This document shows, one piece after another, positions 60,693 through 64,000 of a stretch of 64,000 bases of DNA; the stretch's first letter is position 1; the number at the start of each line of letters is the position of its first letter. Under the pieces are notes generated by a model. That model had not been told where the DNA came from and did no database searches. It saw only the letters and a program-made list of their open reading frames with translations. Made by a program: the position numbers and the translations under genes. The stretch comes from Fen-455 sp050012675 (GTDB taxonomy: Bacteria; Actinomycetota; Acidimicrobiia; Acidimicrobiales; Bog-793), in the NCBI GenBank assembly GCA_050012675.1, contig JBEKGS010000007.1:26169-90168 (forward strand), written 5' to 3'.

Positions 60693-63227
60693 ATGACACA
60701 AGGCAACGGGAACAACCCGGGCACATCGGGCGCGCGCGCGTCGGGGGGGAACGAAGGTAACGGCGGTGCGGTCGGCGCCATCGAGCCGATCGAGTTCCAA
60801 GAGGAGATGGAGCGTTCCTACCTCGAGTACGCCATGTCGGTGATCGTGTCGAGGGCGCTTCCCGATGTCCGTGACGGCCTCAAGCCGGTCCACCGCCGAA
60901 TCCTTTACGGGATGTCCGATACGGGATTGCGACCGGACCGCCCGCATGCCAAGTGCGCCAAGGTCGTGGGCGATGTCATGGGTCGCTTTCACCCGCATGG
61001 CGACCTGGCTATCTACGACGCCCTGGCCCGAATGGCCCAGGACTTCAGCCTTCGGCATCCTCTCATCGACGGTCACGGCAACTTCGGTGCTCCCGGACCC
61101 GACGCTGGCCCTGCCGCGATGCGCTACACCGAGTGCCGCCTAGCCCCGCTCGCGCTGGCGCTACTCGACGGTATTGACGAAGGGACAGTCGATTTCATCC
61201 CCAACTACGACGGCAACGAGGTTCAACCTGTCGTCCTGCCTGCCCGCTTCCCGAACCTCCTCGTCAACGGATCGCAAGGTATCGCGGTCGGGATGGCGAC
61301 CAACATCCCGCCCCACAACCTCGGCGAGGTCATCGACGCCACGTTGTACATCCTCGAGCATCCGGAGGCAACGCCGGACGAGCTGATGCGGTTCGTGAAA
61401 GGCCCCGACTTTCCTACCGGTGCGCTGATCCTCGGCCGGGCCGGCATGCTTGACGCCTACCGGACCGGGCGGGGCTCGGTAAAGGTGCGCGCTGTGGCGG
61501 AGATCTCCGAGTCGCGCTCGGGTGCCGACCAGATCATCGTGACCGAGATCCCCTACCAGACTTCCGTCGCAGGCATTGAGATGAAGATCGCGGACGCCAT
61601 CGACGCCGGTGATCTGACCGGAATCAGCAGTGTGCAGAACGACTCGGCCGGAAGGGTGTCACGCCTCGTCATCACTTTGAAGCGTGATGCGAACGCCAAC
61701 GTCGTGCTGAACAACCTCTACAAGCACACGCCTTTGCAGACGACCTTCGGCGTGCACATGCTGGCCCTGGTCGACGGTGTTCCGCGCCTTTTGAACCTGG
61801 CTCAAGCTCTCAAGGCCTACGTCGCCCACCAGGTAGAAGTCGTGACGAGGCGCTCGCAGTTCCGACTTCGCAAGGCATTGGCACGGGCGCACATCGTCGA
61901 GGGCCTGCTCCGGGCCATCGACATGCTCGACGCGGTCATCGCGAGGATCCGAGCCTCGGAGGACCGAGCCGATGCGAGGGCGAACCTTATGGCCGAGCCG
62001 TTCTCGTTCAGCGAAGAGCAGGCGAATCACATCCTGGATATGACTCTCGGCCGGCTGACGCGCCTTGGCCGCAGCGAGCTCGAAACCGAGATGGCTCAAC
62101 TCAGGGCGACGATCGAGGAGCTCGAGGCCATTCTGGCCGACCCCGCCAAGCTTCGCGCTGTGATCTCCTCCGAGCTCGAGGCGATCAAACAGCAGCACGC
62201 CCAACCGCGTCGCACACGTGTCATTCACGATCCGGGCGAGTTGTTCGTCGAGGACCTGATAGAAGACGAAGAACTCGTCGTCACGCTCACCCGGGCCGGT
62301 TACATCAAGGCTGTCCAGGCCGACGCTTTCCGTGCGCAGGCGCGCGGCGGACGCGGAGTGCAGGGGACGAGACTAAAGGAGGAGGACCTGATCGACCAGG
62401 TCCTTCATACCACGGCGCATTCTCACCTCCTGCTGTTCTCCAACCGTGGGAAGGTGTACCGCCTGAGGGCCCATGAGGTTCCCCTGAAGGAACGCAATGC
62501 GAGGGGAACGCCGATTGTCAATCTCCTGCCCCTGGAGCCGTCCGAGAGCATCCAGGCGATAGTCGAGACGCGAACGTTCGACCCCGATCAGTACCTCGTG
62601 TTTGCCACCAAGACCGGCCAGGTCAAGAAGACGGCTTTCTCGGAGTACGACAAATCGCGTCGGGAAGGTTTCATCGCCATCAACTTGAATGAGGGCGATG
62701 AACTCGTGCGCGTCGTTCGGACAGGCGGAGAAGACGATTTGCTGATGGTGAGCAAGCACGGCACGGCCATTCGCTTCGTGGAGTCTGAGGTCCGTCCCAT
62801 GGGCCGTAGCGCGGCGGGGGTACGGGGCATGCGGCTGCGTGCGGGCGACGAGGTGGTGTCGTGCGACGTGGCTCGTGACGGGGTAGACCTGTTGATCGTC
62901 ACTGACGCCGGCTACGGCAAGCGCACGAAACTGGATCACTTCAACGCCCAGACCCGAGGGGGTCAGGGCGTCCGTGGCATCCGGCTAACCCAGCGCCGAG
63001 GATCGGTCGTCGCTGCACTCATGGCATCGCTGGAGGACGAGATCATCGTCGTCTCCTCGGCCGGCGTGATGATGCGTACACCGGTGCGGCAGATCGCAGC
63101 TCAAGGACGCGACGCGACCGGGGTTCGGGTCATGAACCTCGATGAGGGCCAAACGGTCGCGGCCGTGGCGAAGGTCTCGCAAGAGACAGAAGCCGCCGGT
63201 ACCCAGTCGAGACTGCCGATCGTCTGA
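60693..63227 (+). CDS. gyrA: DNA gyrase subunit A
   Basis: 844 residues; the DNA-breaking subunit. The catalytic Tyr is in AAMRYTECRLA. Also present: YAMSVIVSRALPDVRDGLKPVHRRILYGM, FHPHGDLAIYDALARMAQ, LVNGSQGIAVGMATNIPPHNLGE, and the C-terminal beta-pinwheel repeats with the gyrase box QARGGRGVQG (GyrA box variant). The quinolone-contact Ser83 (E. coli) is Leu (codon 61005-61007); Asp87 is kept. ATG 60693 is used because GGAGG precedes it by 11 bases; a TTG at 60624 in frame lacks a ribosome-binding site. Confidence 0.95.
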   Translation: MTQGNGNNPGTSGARASGGNEGNGGAVGAIEPIEFQEEMERSYLEYAMSVIVSRALPDVRDGLKPVHRRILYGMSDTGLRPDRPHAKCAKVVGDVMGRFHPHGDLAIYDALARMAQDFSLRHPLIDGHGNFGAPGPDAGPAAMRYTECRLAPLALALLDGIDEGTVDFIPNYDGNEVQPVVLPARFPNLLVNGSQGIAVGMATNIPPHNLGEVIDATLYILEHPEATPDELMRFVKGPDFPTGALILGRAGMLDAYRTGRGSVKVRAVAEISESRSGADQIIVTEIPYQTSVAGIEMKIADAIDAGDLTGISSVQNDSAGRVSRLVITLKRDANANVVLNNLYKHTPLQTTFGVHMLALVDGVPRLLNLAQALKAYVAHQVEVVTRRSQFRLRKALARAHIVEGLLRAIDMLDAVIARIRASEDRADARANLMAEPFSFSEEQANHILDMTLGRLTRLGRSELETEMAQLRATIEELEAILADPAKLRAVISSELEAIKQQHAQPRRTRVIHDPGELFVEDLIEDEELVVTLTRAGYIKAVQADAFRAQARGGRGVQGTRLKEEDLIDQVLHTTAHSHLLLFSNRGKVYRLRAHEVPLKERNARGTPIVNLLPLEPSESIQAIVETRTFDPDQYLVFATKTGQVKKTAFSEYDKSRREGFIAINLNEGDELVRVVRTGGEDDLLMVSKHGTAIRFVESEVRPMGRSAAGVRGMRLRAGDEVVSCDVARDGVDLLIVTDAGYGKRTKLDHFNAQTRGGQGVRGIRLTQRRGSVVAALMASLEDEIIVVSSAGVMMRTPVRQIAAQGRDATGVRVMNLDEGQTVAAVAKVSQETEAAGTQSRLPIV

Positions 63228-63330
63228 TCATCGGCGCTATCCAGCCCCGCCCTATTGACTCACGTCAGGTTGTCCGGGAACGGCTGCCTTGGGAGGTCAG
63301 GTGCAGTTGGTGTAGCGTGACCGTTTCGTC

Positions 63331-63404
63331 GGGGCTATAGCTCAGTTGGTTAGAGCGCAGCACTGATAATGCTGAGGTCCTCAGTTCGAGTCTGAGTAGC
63401 CCCA
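63331..63404 (+). tRNA. tRNA-Ile (GAT anticodon)
   Basis: A full cloverleaf fits: acceptor GGGGCTA pairs with TAGCCCC. The D arm is GCTCAGTTGGTTAGAGC. The anticodon arm CAGCA-CTGATAA-TGCTG carries GAT, and the T arm is CTCAG-TTCGAGT-CTGAG. The discriminator is A, and CCA is not encoded. It follows gyrA by about 100 bases, as in many actinobacteria. No tRNA-Ala follows in the window. Confidence 0.96.
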
Positions 63405-63659
63405 CTAAAATCGCAGGTCAGCGTGTAGTTATGCTGTGGATAAAGAGCAGCCTCCGTCCGATCTGACACAAATCTGACACAGGAGTAACGGGCACGGGGG
63501 TGCGAGGATGGTCTCTCCGGGGTTGTTCGGGTCTGTTCTGGGCGCATTCTGGAAGCGCGACTTTGGTGGTTTGAGGGCTGCGAAGTTGGTCGGTCGTTAC
63601 TCGCGAGATCGGTGAGTAATCAGCCGCGAAATTGGTGAACTGAGCAGTAGCCTGACGAG
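63405..63659. other. post-tRNA intergenic region with repeats and a DnaA box
   Basis: No clear gene. It holds a perfect DnaA box TGTGGATAA (63435-63443) and a tandem direct repeat ATCTGACACA (63461-63470, 63472-63481). It also has a two-copy motif CGCGARATYGGTGA (63602-63615 and 63625-63638) immediately before the ATPase gene. Inverted TTACTC/GAGTAA (63597-63602, 63614-63619) frames the first copy. Confidence 0.6.
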
Positions 63660-64000
63660 ATGGCTCAGATGCCGGGGTACAAGCGGAGAGTTCATGACCT
63701 CGCGCTCGCTCGTCTCGAAGAGGAGCCACTGCTCTTGTTGCAAGGCCCCCGAACGGTTGGGAAGACCGTCCTCCTCCACCAGCTGGCCGAGGCTCGCGGT
63801 GGCGACGTGATCGACCTCGATGATCCTCCGACGCGCGATGCAGCACGGACTGACGCCGCGACGCTCGTGAGCGGAAGCGGGCCGATCTTCATCGACGAGT
63901 ACCAACGTGAGCCCGCAGTTCTTGCTGCCGTCAAGGCGGAGCTGAACAATGATCTTCGACCCGCCCGGTTCGTGTTGGCCGGATCGACCCGTTCAACGGC
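63660..64000 (+). CDS. AAA-family ATPase of the DUF4143-associated type, partial at window end
   Basis: The reading frame starts ATG 63660 and is open to the window edge (113 codons seen). It starts MAQMPGYKRRVHDLALARLEE, has Walker A in LLLQGPRTVGKTVLLHQLAE, and Walker B in PIFIDEYQREPAVLAAV, then AELNNDLRPARFVLAGSTR (sensor 1). This is the N-terminal ATPase half of the large family whose C-terminal half is DUF4143. These proteins are frequent in accessory regions and their role is unknown. Confidence 0.85.
   Translation, partial: MAQMPGYKRRVHDLALARLEEEPLLLLQGPRTVGKTVLLHQLAEARGGDVIDLDDPPTRDAARTDAATLVSGSGPIFIDEYQREPAVLAAVKAELNNDLRPARFVLAGSTRST

Noticed and set aside
63418..63846. Minus-strand frames after the tRNA
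   Set aside because: They run antisense to the clear AAA ATPase frame and have no family motif.
1..64000. CRISPR arrays, insertion sequences, rRNA genes, prophage genes
   Set aside because: I looked for regularly spaced repeats, transposase motifs and rRNA signatures and saw none; the only short tandem repeat of note is at 63461-63481.

Overview
The window is a GC-rich chromosomal segment of an actinobacterium, carrying the replication origin near its right end. It reads as coding almost throughout, with many 4-base start/stop overlaps and many GTG starts. Several features point to Actinobacteria: a PadR regulator overlapping ino1, a DUF5318-type protein, a DUF6049-type protein beside murJ, CwlM between trxA and parB, and a DUF721/DciA gene between recF and gyrB. 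An Acidimicrobiia-like lineage is my best guess for the class; it is an inference from gene order and sequence style, not from a search.

Left part (1-16150). The end of methylglyoxal synthase is followed by a Fur-family regulator divergent from a NiCoT nickel/cobalt transporter, with a perfect palindrome between them. Next come a secreted CHAP-domain protein with three repeats, a histidine phosphatase overlapping a DEDDh exonuclease, and an LCP cell-wall ligase. Then comes the minus-strand cluster rpsF-ssb-rpsR-rplI-dnaB, followed by panB and a small zinc-ribbon protein. A PadR-ino1-bicupin operon sits behind a 12-bp perfect palindrome that overlaps a leaderless promoter.

Middle part (16169-36832). 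A complete L-rhamnose utilisation locus runs on the minus strand. It has ABC importer genes rhaT-rhaP-rhaQ-rhaS, mutarotase, RhaI isomerase, kinase, a PHP-domain protein with no standard role in this pathway, a fused rhamnulose-1-phosphate aldolase/dehydrogenase and a very long MDR dehydrogenase. It runs directly into a 2-oxoacid dehydrogenase complex (E2, E3, fused E1). A divergent LacI-family regulator caps the locus, and candidate LacI operators lie before rhaT and rhaS. The inferred route is rhamnose to rhamnulose-1-phosphate to DHAP plus lactaldehyde, with the downstream oxidoreductases perhaps taking the C3 products to acyl-CoA.

Right part (36898-64000). First come CCA-adding enzyme, a histone-deacetylase-like hydrolase, DUF6049, murJ, DegV, a small membrane protein, trxB, trxA and cwlM. 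Convergent to these is the minus-strand series rpmH-rnpA-yidD-yidC-jag-rsmG-metF-like-parA-parB with a parS site. The plus-strand series is dnaA-oriC-dnaN-recF-dciA-gyrB-gyrA-tRNA-Ile. The dnaA-dnaN gap has DnaA boxes, CTA trinucleotides and an AT-rich stretch in the order expected of a bacterial unwinding element. The encoded gyrase has leucine at both key quinolone-contact positions (GyrA Ser83 and GyrB Asp426 equivalents). After the tRNA, sequence style changes and an AAA ATPase (DUF4143-type) gene runs off the edge, which may mark the start of an accessory region.
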